Origin: Brevibacillus_H ginsengisoli
GTDB lineage: Bacteria > Bacillota > Bacilli > Brevibacillales > Brevibacillaceae
Reading direction: 5' to 3'
Assembly (NCBI RefSeq): GCF_050113715.1
Contig: NZ_JBNJQR010000005.1
Span: forward strand, 62,001-126,000
DNA: 64,000 bases
Each line of letters starts with the position of its first letter. The stretch's first letter is position 1. The position numbers were made by a program, and so were the translations under genes. The notes under the pieces are model-generated. The model made no database searches. It was given only the letters and a program-made list of their open reading frames with translations, and was not told the origin of the DNA. Below are positions 8,821 to 16,631 of the stretch, piece by piece.

Positions 8821-10749
8821 TTGAAATTTGAGCGAACCGTCTATTTGGATAATAAGACACGTCATACAGCGAAGATGGAGTTTATACAAAATGGGCGTGC
8901 TATAAGGCGGACTGAGCTCGTCGACGTTCATGAAGGGCTGGGCCGAGTGACAGCCGAGCCGGTGTACGCTTGCCTGTCAGCGCCATTTTTTCATGCTTCG
9001 GCAATGGATGGCATCGCGGTACGCGCTGAACATACGTTTGCGGCACATGAATCCAGGCCGCTTACGCTGGTCATAGATCGTGACTTTCGGTTTGTCAATA
9101 CTGGCGCCCCGATTGATGACCCGTATGACGCTGTCATTATGATTGAAGATGTAAACGTGCTAGATGAGCAGCGTGTGGAAATAATCGAGCCGGCAACGCC
9201 GTGGCAGCATATTCGCGCTATTGGCGAAAATATTACGCAAGGCGAAATGTTATTTGCGAGTGGTCATACGCTGCGCCCCTTCGATTTGGGCGTTTTGCTG
9301 GAAAGCGGTATCCTTAAGGTTTCCGTCATACAAAAGCCAACGGTTATCGTGATTCCAACTGGTAATGAATTGATTGCCGCCAACCAAGCAGCATCTCAGC
9401 CAAAAGGCAAAATCATTGAATCGAACAGCACCGTTATTTGCAACATGGTGCAGGAATGGGGCGGCACAGCAACGGCTTATCCTGTTGTACCCGACAACTA
9501 TGAGGAACTCAAGGCGGTACTGCTTCAGGCAGTAGAGCAAGCGGACATCGTGATTGTCAACGCAGGCTCTTCAGCAGGCAGTGAAGATTATACGATACAT
9601 TTGCTGCGTGAACTCGGCACGGTGTTTACGCACGGCGTGGCCACGAAGCCGGGTAAGCCTGTCATCCTTGGAAAAATCCAAGATACGATGGTGGTCGGCT
9701 TGCCAGGATATCCTGTATCAGCCTATTTAACGGCAGAGTGGTATATTTATCCGTTGATTTGTCACTATTTGGGCGTAGCCGAGAAACAGCGTCCGAAGTT
9801 GCGTGTCAAACTGGGACGCCGCGTCGTTTCGCCAATGGGAACGGAAGAATTTGTACGTATGAACATTGGCTATGTAAATGGCGAATTTGTGGCCAATCCA
9901 TTGCCGCGCGCTGCAAGCGCTACGATGTCTTTAGTGCGCGCTGACGGAATGCTGATCATCCCGATGGAAACACTTGGATATGAGCAGGGCGGTTTTGTCG
10001 AAGTGGAACTGTACAAGCCAGTTGAGAAGATTAAGGCGAGTATTTTATTTACGGGAAGCCATGACTTGACGATTGATCTGTTGTCAAACCATATGAAGCG
10101 CAGCGGTTGTGCCGGCGAAATCATTGCGGCGCACGTAGGCAGTTTGGCGGGAATTATGGCGTTACGCAAAGGAGAAACACATTTTACTGGCATTCATCTG
10201 CTGGATCCAGATACGGGTGAATACAACCTGCCGTATTTGCGGAAATACGGGCAAGGGGCTGATCTTGTCCTCATTCCATTTTTGAAGCGGACACAAGGTT
10301 TGCTGGTTGCCAAAGGCAATCCCCTGCAAATTGCAACGATAGAAGATATTGTGACGCAAGACATCCAGTATGTTAACCGGCAAAAAGGCGCGGGTACGCG
10401 CATTTTATTTGACTCGCTGCTTGCAAAATCCAATCTCTCACCGCATTCGGTGCGTGGTTACGGACGCGAATTATATACGCATTTGAGCGTGGCGGCTGAG
10501 GTAGCCAGCCAGCCTAATAGCACCGGCCTCGCCATTTATCCTGTTGCGCAAGCGATGAATTTGGATTTTATTCCAATTGCCGATGAAAATTATGATTTGG
10601 TAATGACCCGGTCATTTTTTGAAAGCGAGGAAGGACAGGCGCTTTTTGCTGAAATACAATCGGAAGCGTTTATACGCGATGTCGAGAATGTTGGAGGCTA
10701 CGCTATCGTTCGTCATCCGGAACCGATTTTTTTGGAGGATTCCCGATGA
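8821..10749 (+). CDS. MoeA domain fused to a periplasmic-binding-protein-like domain
   Basis: A 642-residue protein in two parts. Residues ~1-395 are a MoeA fold (SAMDGIAVRAEHTF, IPTGNELI, NAGSSAGSEDYT, GLPGYPVSAYL). Residues ~400-630 match the COG1910-type substrate-binding domain related to molybdate-responsive regulators (ILFTGSHDLTIDLL, RQKGAGTRILFDSLL, AAEVASQPNSTGLAIYPVA). No signal peptide or DNA-binding helix is seen, so it should be cytoplasmic. The second domain could sense or present the metal oxyanion or a cofactor intermediate. It starts at a TTG with AGGAGAGG just upstream and overlaps selA by four bases (ATGA). Assignment of the two domains is firm; the specific role is not known to me. 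Confidence 0.88.
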   Translation: MKFERTVYLDNKTRHTAKMEFIQNGRAIRRTELVDVHEGLGRVTAEPVYACLSAPFFHASAMDGIAVRAEHTFAAHESRPLTLVIDRDFRFVNTGAPIDDPYDAVIMIEDVNVLDEQRVEIIEPATPWQHIRAIGENITQGEMLFASGHTLRPFDLGVLLESGILKVSVIQKPTVIVIPTGNELIAANQAASQPKGKIIESNSTVICNMVQEWGGTATAYPVVPDNYEELKAVLLQAVEQADIVIVNAGSSAGSEDYTIHLLRELGTVFTHGVATKPGKPVILGKIQDTMVVGLPGYPVSAYLTAEWYIYPLICHYLGVAEKQRPKLRVKLGRRVVSPMGTEEFVRMNIGYVNGEFVANPLPRAASATMSLVRADGMLIIPMETLGYEQGGFVEVELYKPVEKIKASILFTGSHDLTIDLLSNHMKRSGCAGEIIAAHVGSLAGIMALRKGETHFTGIHLLDPDTGEYNLPYLRKYGQGADLVLIPFLKRTQGLLVAKGNPLQIATIEDIVTQDIQYVNRQKGAGTRILFDSLLAKSNLSPHSVRGYGRELYTHLSVAAEVASQPNSTGLAIYPVAQAMNLDFIPIADENYDLVMTRSFFESEEGQALFAEIQSEAFIRDVENVGGYAIVRHPEPIFLEDSR

Positions 10750-12164
10750 GTATGAGTGTAAGATTGCTACCGCCAATTCATCAATTGCAGAGGCACGAAC
10801 AGTTTCGACTGTTGCAACAGGAATACGAATGTTCCGCTGAACTGTTGACCGATGTCGTGTCCGCTGCGGTTCAGCAAATCCGCAGCTCGCTGCTTGCTGA
10901 GGCGGCACCAAGTGCTGAGGTCCTCCCGTTGACAGAGGAATCGTTAATTGGCTCGATATTCGCCAAGGCAAAGGAGACGCTCGCCAAGCAATATAGCTAT
11001 CAGCTACGGCATGTGCTCAATGCAACAGGTACGGTGCTGCATACGAATCTTGGCAGAGCGTGTTTAAGTGAAGCAGCGATTGCGCATGTTGTGGAGACAG
11101 CGCGCGGATACAGCAATTTGGAATACAAGCTCGACGAAGGCGAACGCGGCTCGCGCCATGATATCGTAGAGCGTGTGCTGCTGCAAATGACAGGGGCAGA
11201 AGCGGCAATGGTGGTCAATAACAATGCAGCCGCCGTGTATATGATTTTGCACGCATTTGCACAGGGCAAAGATGTCATTGTATCCCGTGGCCAGTTGGTG
11301 GAAATTGGCGGTTCCTTCCGTGTTTCTTCTATTATGGATGAAAGCGGCGCGCGTTTGCGGGAAGTGGGGACAACCAATCGAACGCATCTCTACGACTATG
11401 AACGTGTCATCTGCGACGAGACACGCATGATAATGAAAGTGCATACGAGTAATTTCAAGGTTGTCGGTTTTGCGCATACGGTCGAATCAGACGAGCTGAT
11501 TGCTCTCGCAAGGCGGCATGAGCAAATCATCTATTATGAGGACCTAGGCAGCGGCATGCTGTACGACTTGCGCCAGCACGGCATTGGCGAAGAACCGCTG
11601 GTGCAGGAGGTAGTCGCGCAGGGCGCGGATATTGTGTCGTTTAGCGGCGATAAGCTGCTGGGCGGGCCCCAGGCGGGCATCATCGTCGGCCGGAAGTCGC
11701 TAATCAACAAGCTCAAGAAGCATCCGCTGGCCCGAGTGCTGCGCGTTGATAAAATGACGCTGGCGGCACTTGAAGCAACGCTCTTGCAATTTGCCAAAGG
11801 CGTTGAAAGTGCCAAGCAAATCCCGACATTGCGGCATATATTAGACAGCCCGGAAGCTGTTTATGAGCGTGCGGCTGCGCTCGCGAATGAGTTAAAGTCC
11901 TATGGCATTCAAGGAACGGTGATTCGCGAAGAAGCGCCAATCGGTGGGGGAACGCTGCCGGATGTCCTATTGCCTACTTATGCAGTCATGCTCGAAGCCA
12001 AGCACAGTAACAATTTACAGGAAGCGCTGCGGCTCGGTACGCCAAGCATTGTTTGCCGCGCGCGCCATGGCGCGTTGCTGTTTGATTTGCGCGCGATTAC
12101 GGATGCCCAAGTGCCGCAATTGGCACAAGGCATTACGCAGGCGATAAACAACCTGAAGAAGTAA
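10746..12164 (+). CDS. selA: SelA, L-seryl-tRNA(Sec) selenium transferase
   Basis: A 472-residue PLP enzyme that converts Ser-tRNA(Sec) to Sec-tRNA(Sec) using selenophosphate. Family blocks include VLNATGTVLHTNLGRACLS, the NNNAAAVYMIL motif and the PLP lysine in SFSGDKLLGGPQAG (Lys303). It overlaps the preceding gene by four bases, so the two are translationally coupled. A second ATG two codons later is an alternative start. With selB at the left edge, two of the protein genes for Sec insertion flank the selenoprotein operon. The selenophosphate synthetase (selD) and tRNA-Sec (selC) genes are not in this window. Confidence 0.95.
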   Translation: MSMSVRLLPPIHQLQRHEQFRLLQQEYECSAELLTDVVSAAVQQIRSSLLAEAAPSAEVLPLTEESLIGSIFAKAKETLAKQYSYQLRHVLNATGTVLHTNLGRACLSEAAIAHVVETARGYSNLEYKLDEGERGSRHDIVERVLLQMTGAEAAMVVNNNAAAVYMILHAFAQGKDVIVSRGQLVEIGGSFRVSSIMDESGARLREVGTTNRTHLYDYERVICDETRMIMKVHTSNFKVVGFAHTVESDELIALARRHEQIIYYEDLGSGMLYDLRQHGIGEEPLVQEVVAQGADIVSFSGDKLLGGPQAGIIVGRKSLINKLKKHPLARVLRVDKMTLAALEATLLQFAKGVESAKQIPTLRHILDSPEAVYERAAALANELKSYGIQGTVIREEAPIGGGTLPDVLLPTYAVMLEAKHSNNLQEALRLGTPSIVCRARHGALLFDLRAITDAQVPQLAQGITQAINNLKK

Positions 12165-12183
12165 AGTGGAGGGGGATTGCCAT

Positions 12184-12804
12184 ATGCTAAGCGGAGTTAT
12201 TTTGGCAGGAGGTAAAGGAACGCGAATGGGAGGGCGCAACAAAGCTTTGTTGCAGCTTGATGGCAAACCGTTGCTTGAGCGGCAATTGGCTGTCATGCAG
12301 CGCATTTGCTCCGATATCGTCATTGTCGCCAATGATCCGGAGGCAATCCGCCCCGTTATCCAATCTCGGACGCCCTTTGCTTCGGACTGTGATATTCAGA
12401 TCGTGCCTGACCTGTATTTGGAGTGCGGTCCGCTGGGAGGCATCCATGCCGCATTACCTCATTGTCGTAATGAGGCAGCATGGCTCGTCGGTTGCGACAT
12501 GCCATTTATAAGTGAGCAAGCGGCTCAATATATGTTTGCGATTTGGCAAAAGCAGCAGGCGGATGTGGTCATTCCGGCTGACGGGGAGATGCTCCATCCG
12601 CTTCACGGCATTTATGCCAAGCACATCCATGCTACGGTAGAGGAAATGCTGCAGATGAAGCAATACCGCATCCAGCGATTGCTATCTGGGCTGCATACAA
12701 TAACCATTGATTTTAGCGGCAACGAGCACTCGCTGAGCAATTCTCCGCCGTTTTGGACAAACATCAATACGCCGGATGATTATGCAAGCGCACTTCAAAA
12801 GTAA
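12184..12804 (+). CDS. mobA: MobA, molybdenum cofactor guanylyltransferase
   Basis: About 206 residues. MobA adds GMP to molybdopterin to give the guanine dinucleotide cofactor; bis-MGD is the form used by formate dehydrogenases. The N-terminal nucleotide-binding signature LAGGKGTRMGGRNKALL is clear, as are LECGPLGGIHAAL and GCDMPFIS. The ATG at 12184 is preferred, because GGAGGGGG at 12168-12175 lies between it and the alternative GTG at 12166. It closely follows selA and precedes moaA. Confidence 0.93.
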   Translation: MLSGVILAGGKGTRMGGRNKALLQLDGKPLLERQLAVMQRICSDIVIVANDPEAIRPVIQSRTPFASDCDIQIVPDLYLECGPLGGIHAALPHCRNEAAWLVGCDMPFISEQAAQYMFAIWQKQQADVVIPADGEMLHPLHGIYAKHIHATVEEMLQMKQYRIQRLLSGLHTITIDFSGNEHSLSNSPPFWTNINTPDDYASALQK

Positions 12805-12848
12805 ATATGTATGTTTGCAACGGAAAAGAACCAAGGGGTGTTTGGGTA

Positions 12849-13859
12849 TTGCAACAAAATAACAGGATGATTGATGAACTTCATCGCCCTCTAAAAGATT
12901 TGCGTATTTCCGTGACCGACCGGTGCAACTTTCGTTGTCAATACTGCATGCCTGCCGAAAAATTTGGAAGCGATTATCCGTTTCTGCCGAAGTCGGAACT
13001 GTTGAATTTTGAAGAAATGACTAGAGCGGCGCAAATCTTCGTGGCTTTAGGCGTTAGGAAAATTCGCTTAACCGGAGGCGAGCCGTTACTCAGACAAGAC
13101 TTGCCTGTATTAATCGCCAGGTTGGCTGAAATACAGCATTTGGAAGATATCGCATTGACCACAAATGGTCTACTTTTGCCCAAATTTGCAAGAAGTTTAA
13201 AAGATGCTGGACTAAAGCGAATCAATATTAGTCTGGATAGTCTGAAGTCTGATTTTGGAGAAATAAATGGACGCGGCGTTTCGCCACAAGAAATTATTGA
13301 GGGGATTTATAGCGCACAAGAAGCCGGTCTGGGCGTCAAGATCAATATGGTTGTGAAAAAAGGCATGAATGCGGATCAAATTGTCCCGATGGCGGAGTTT
13401 TGCAAAAAAGAAAGCATTCAGTTACGTTATATCGAGTTCATGGATGTTGGAAATTGCAACGACTGGAATCTCGATCGGGTAATGACCAAAGCCGAGATCT
13501 TGTCCATATTAGCTGAGCATTATTCTTTAGAAGAAGTGCCGCGCGCTTATGGAGATGTTGCGCAACGTTATCGCCATCGAGATTGCGGAACAGAGATTGG
13601 CTTTATTACTTCGGTTTCCGAAACGTTTTGTTCAAGCTGCACACGGGCGCGCTTGTCTGCGAATGGTAAAATCTACACGTGTTTGTTTAGCGAGGATGGT
13701 CACGATTTGAGAAAGCTGCTCCGTTTAGGGGCCAGTGATGAAGAGATTACAGACTATATCTCGCATATATGGCCAAATAGAGCAGACCGCTATTCAGAGC
13801 TACGAGCGACGGAGACGAAGCGGCGAAACAAAGTGGAGATGCGCTTTATCGGCGGGTAG
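12849..13859 (+). CDS. moaA: MoaA, GTP 3',8-cyclase
   Basis: A radical SAM enzyme catalysing the first step of molybdopterin synthesis. The N-terminal cluster motif is in TDRCNFRCQYCMP (CxxxCxxC), followed by LTGGEPLLR. The C-terminal cluster appears as FCSSCTRARLSANGKIYTCL, and the protein ends in Gly-Gly, as expected for MoaA. A TTG at 12849 preceded by AAGGGGTG gives the usual N-terminus and ~336 residues; an in-frame ATG at 12807 has no ribosome site. The other moa genes are not in the window. Confidence 0.93.
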   Translation: MQQNNRMIDELHRPLKDLRISVTDRCNFRCQYCMPAEKFGSDYPFLPKSELLNFEEMTRAAQIFVALGVRKIRLTGGEPLLRQDLPVLIARLAEIQHLEDIALTTNGLLLPKFARSLKDAGLKRINISLDSLKSDFGEINGRGVSPQEIIEGIYSAQEAGLGVKINMVVKKGMNADQIVPMAEFCKKESIQLRYIEFMDVGNCNDWNLDRVMTKAEILSILAEHYSLEEVPRAYGDVAQRYRHRDCGTEIGFITSVSETFCSSCTRARLSANGKIYTCLFSEDGHDLRKLLRLGASDEEITDYISHIWPNRADRYSELRATETKRRNKVEMRFIGG

Positions 13860-13900
13860 GGCTCCCCGTCTAAAATCAAATCAGTCAGGAGAATTAGAAT

Positions 13901-14779
13901 ATGAAACCTAATAAAAAGATTGCTTTTATCACGCTGTTGGTCTTGATTCTTTCCCTTGGTGGACTATTGGGCTGTGCTCAGAAGGAAACGGTCCAGAAGG
14001 AAGCAGTCAAGAATCCCAACTTGATTATGGCCACAACTACCAGCACCCAGGACACCGGGCTGCTTGACTACCTGGTGCCGATTTTCGAGCAAAAAACTGG
14101 CTATAAGGTAAAGGTAGTAGCGGTGGGGACTGGTAACGCCCTGGCCATGGCTGAAAAGGGTGAAGCAGATGTGGTTCTCGTTCACGCCATGAAATCGGAA
14201 AAACCTCTTGTGGACAAGCAAGTAGTGGTGGATTACAATCTGGTGATGCACAACGATTTCTTGATCGTCGGACCGACCAATGACCCAGCAGGCATCAAGG
14301 GTGCAAAGAAAGCCAAAGATGCCTTTACTAAAATCGCCGATGCTAAGGCAACCTTCATCTCCCGCGGAGACGATTCCGGGACCAACAAGAAGGAGCTTGA
14401 TATCTGGAAACAAGCTGGCATCAAGCCGTCGGGAAGTTGGTATCTGGAGTCTGGCCAAGGAATGGGACAAACCCTGCAAATGGCCTCTGAAAAAGGAGCT
14501 TATACCTTAACCGACCGCGGTACCTATCTGGCTCAGCAGAAAAACATCAAGCTCGATGGTCTGGTACAGGGAGAGAAGTCACTTCTTAATATCTATCATG
14601 TAATGGCGGTAAACCCGGCCAAGTTCTCCAAGGTTAACTACGATGGAGCCAAAGCCTTTGTCGATTTCATAGTGGCCCCTGATACTCAGAAGCTGATCGC
14701 CGATTTTGGCAAAGATAAGTACGGTGAGCCTCTGTTCTTCGCTGATGCCGGCAAGACCGTAGAAGAAATCCAAAAGTAA
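13901..14779 (+). CDS. tupA: TupA, tungstate-binding lipoprotein of an ABC importer
   Basis: A 292-residue secreted solute-binding protein. It begins with a lipoprotein signal ending GLLGC, so Cys25 should be lipidated. The ligand-binding signature ATTTSTQDTGLLDYL, then KGEADVVLVHA and SRGDDSGTNKKELDIW, match TupA, which binds tungstate far more tightly than molybdate. It heads tupABC directly after moaA, which suggests that the formate dehydrogenase may use tungsten. Base composition from here to the tupC end is visibly richer in GC than the fdn genes. Confidence 0.92.
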   Translation: MKPNKKIAFITLLVLILSLGGLLGCAQKETVQKEAVKNPNLIMATTTSTQDTGLLDYLVPIFEQKTGYKVKVVAVGTGNALAMAEKGEADVVLVHAMKSEKPLVDKQVVVDYNLVMHNDFLIVGPTNDPAGIKGAKKAKDAFTKIADAKATFISRGDDSGTNKKELDIWKQAGIKPSGSWYLESGQGMGQTLQMASEKGAYTLTDRGTYLAQQKNIKLDGLVQGEKSLLNIYHVMAVNPAKFSKVNYDGAKAFVDFIVAPDTQKLIADFGKDKYGEPLFFADAGKTVEEIQK

Positions 14780-14828
14780 CCATTCGAAAAAGTTATTTTA
14801 TGATCAATCATGTCAGGAGCGGGAACAA

Positions 14829-15530
14829 ATGGGAACCATTCTAGAGGGACTGATGGAAGCGGTCAAGCTGTTGCTGCACGGTGACTCTGAAGTATTGGAG
14901 ATCACCTTGCGCACCCTGCAGGTGGCGGGGACATCTACCCTGATCAGTGTGCTGCTAGGTGTTCCACTTGGTACTCTGGTAGCCTTGAAGCGCTTTCCCG
15001 GGCGCAAAGGCGTAATTACCCTGATCAACCTTGGGATGGGGCTTCCCCCTGTGGCGGTTGGACTGATTACCTGGCTCTGTCTCGCCCGTTACGGCCCATT
15101 AGGCAATCTGGATCTCCTTTACACCCCCACCGCCATGGTGATCGCTCAGGCGCTCATCGCCACACCGCTAGTGGCAGGCTTCAGTATCGCTGCCATCCAG
15201 TCTATCAATCCGAAGATGCATCTGCAGATCTTGGCGTTGGGAGCGAACCGCCTCCAATACCTCTGGTTGTTGCTGCGCGAGGCATGGTTAGGGTTGCTGG
15301 CAGCGGTGATTGCCGGCTTCGGGGGTGTCATTTCCGAAGTGGGGGCCTCCATGATGGTAGGGGGCAACATCAAGGGGGAGACCAGGGTGCTAACCACTGC
15401 CATCTCTCTGGAGGTCTCTAAGGGAAGTTTAGAGCTGGCCACCGCTCTCAGTGTCATCCTACTGCTCCTCTCTCTAGCGATCACCGCAGTGCTTACCTTA
15501 CTTCAACAACGAAGGAGGCAGCCACAATGA
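14829..15530 (+). CDS. tupB: TupB, tungstate ABC transporter permease
   Basis: A 233-residue integral membrane protein with about five hydrophobic helices and the EAA-type loop ALGANRLQYLWLLLREAWLGLLAAVIAGFGG that docks to the ATPase. It matches the TupB family (COG4662). It lies 49 bases after tupA and overlaps tupC by four bases. Codon use favours CTG, CCC and GGG, unlike the upstream genes. Confidence 0.9.
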   Translation: MGTILEGLMEAVKLLLHGDSEVLEITLRTLQVAGTSTLISVLLGVPLGTLVALKRFPGRKGVITLINLGMGLPPVAVGLITWLCLARYGPLGNLDLLYTPTAMVIAQALIATPLVAGFSIAAIQSINPKMHLQILALGANRLQYLWLLLREAWLGLLAAVIAGFGGVISEVGASMMVGGNIKGETRVLTTAISLEVSKGSLELATALSVILLLLSLAITAVLTLLQQRRRQPQ

Positions 15531-16243
15531 TCCCTGCCATCGAAGCTAGCAATCTACAATTGCGAAGGGGGAAGAAAGAGGTCTTCTCCATTGACCATTT
15601 CACCCTGAAGGAGGGGGAGGTAGCCGCCCTGGTGGGACCCAACGGGACGGGAAAAACATCGCTGATTCTGACATTGGCCCTTCTACAACGTCCCAGCTGC
15701 GGGCAAATCTTCCATTATGGAACCCCAGCCGGCAAAAACAACCTGCTCTCCCTGCGACGTCAGATGGCTGTGGTGTTTCAGGAACCCTTGCTGATGGATA
15801 CCACAGTACTGGGGAATGTTATCACTGGACTCAGGATCAGAGGCATGGCCAGGACTCAGGCGGAAGCGCTGGGGAGAGAGTGGCTGAAGAGGTTGGGAAT
15901 TGCTGATCTTGAGCAGCGTTCCGCCTTGCAGCTCTCTGGAGGGGAGGCGCAACGAGTCAACCTGGCCCGGGCACTGGCTCTCGAACCGCGGATTCTCTTT
16001 CTGGACGAGCCCTTCTCCGCCCTAGATTATCCCACCAGGAGCATGCTTTTGGAGGACCTGAATCAGATTTTGAAGGAAACGGGGATGACGGCTCTGTTCG
16101 TTACCCACGATTATACGGAGATTCCTGTTTTGGCTAGTCGGGTGGTGGTGATGCTAGAGGGAAAACTGATCAGAGACGGTGATGTGGATCAGGTTCTCGG
16201 CCGGACCGCCGTCAGGCCGCGGGTTCCGGCACCTTGGGAGTAA
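15527..16243 (+). CDS. tupC: TupC, tungstate ABC transporter ATPase
   Basis: A 238-residue ABC ATPase with Walker A GPNGTGKTS, Q-loop VVFQEPLL, signature LSGGEAQRVNLARAL, Walker B ILFLDEPFSALD and switch histidine FVTHDY. It is the last gene of the Mo/W block and is followed by a strong terminator at 16264. Specificity for tungstate is inferred from tupA. Confidence 0.9.
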   Translation: MIPAIEASNLQLRRGKKEVFSIDHFTLKEGEVAALVGPNGTGKTSLILTLALLQRPSCGQIFHYGTPAGKNNLLSLRRQMAVVFQEPLLMDTTVLGNVITGLRIRGMARTQAEALGREWLKRLGIADLEQRSALQLSGGEAQRVNLARALALEPRILFLDEPFSALDYPTRSMLLEDLNQILKETGMTALFVTHDYTEIPVLASRVVVMLEGKLIRDGDVDQVLGRTAVRPRVPAPWE

Positions 16244-16263
16244 CAGTGGTTTGTCATACAGTT

Positions 16264-16291
16264 AAAAAGGCGGATAACCCCGCCTTTTTTT
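16264..16291 (+). terminator. Rho-independent terminator after tupC
   Basis: AAAAAGGCGG pairs with CCGCCTTTTT across a short ATAACC loop, followed by more Ts. It closes the formate dehydrogenase/tungstate block. Confidence 0.88.
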
Positions 16292-16350
16292 ATGACTAAA
16301 AATGTAATGACTTTCACAGAGTATATTACTTTCCATACCGCTGATAAGTT

Positions 16351-16381
16351 GGCAACTCAATTCTTAGGGGAATCAACAGTG
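16351..16381 (+). repeat. 31-bp dispersed repeat, copy 1
   Basis: This 31-base segment, beginning GGCAACTCAAT and ending GGGGAATCAACAGTG, recurs at 27536-27566 with three mismatches, all in the middle. Both copies lie in gene-poor, remnant-rich intergenic DNA. It may be the trace of an old mobile or duplicated sequence; no complete element is present at either site. Confidence 0.55.
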
Positions 16382-16436
16382 TACTAACTGGATCATTTTG
16401 TATAATACACTAAAATATAGTTATCGGATATGAATT

Positions 16437-16477
16437 GAAGCATAAATTTGCCTAGTTGGCAGACTTATGCTTCTTTT
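16437..16477 (+). terminator. Stem-loop with T-run in intergenic region 16244-16631
   Basis: GAAGCATAA (16437-16445) pairs with TTATGCTTC (16465-16473), with an inner GCC/GGC pairing and TTTT after it. A TATAAT lies just upstream at 16401-16406, so a very short transcript could be made here, but no convincing -35 is visible. Confidence 0.5.
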
Positions 16478-16515
16478 AGTTTGGCTATGTTAAACCATGC
16501 CGGCTAAATTTTTCT

Positions 16516-16544
16516 AAAAAAACCTAACCTTAGTTAGGTTTTTT
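16516..16544. terminator. Symmetric bidirectional terminator-like palindrome
   Basis: AAAAAACCTAAC and GTTAGGTTTTTT are perfect inverted arms around CTTA. Both strands give a stem followed by a T-run. With the terminator at 16264 and the hairpin at 16437 it makes the 388-base gap between tupC and the repeat protein a transcriptional insulator. Apart from the 31-bp repeat at 16351, I see no gene in this gap. Confidence 0.65.
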
Positions 16545-16631
16545 CACTTCCCTAATCTTTTACAATCATGAGATGAAGAGGAATGCGCCAGACAAGGATT
16601 CGGAAAATCGGTAAGGATGTGAATTAAAGCA

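Noticed and set aside
9250..12332. Several long minus-strand open frames opposite moeA/selA/mobA
   Set aside because: They mirror the plus-strand codon periodicity, have no ribosome sites or family motifs and overlap well-identified genes.
12785..12805. ACTTCAAAAGT resembling a tRNA-Sec anticodon loop
   Set aside because: It lies inside the 3' end of mobA and lacks D, T and acceptor arms.
16516..16544. Perfect palindrome as an insertion-sequence end
   Set aside because: A/T-tracts on both sides and the short loop fit a bidirectional terminator; no transposase or matching second end is present.
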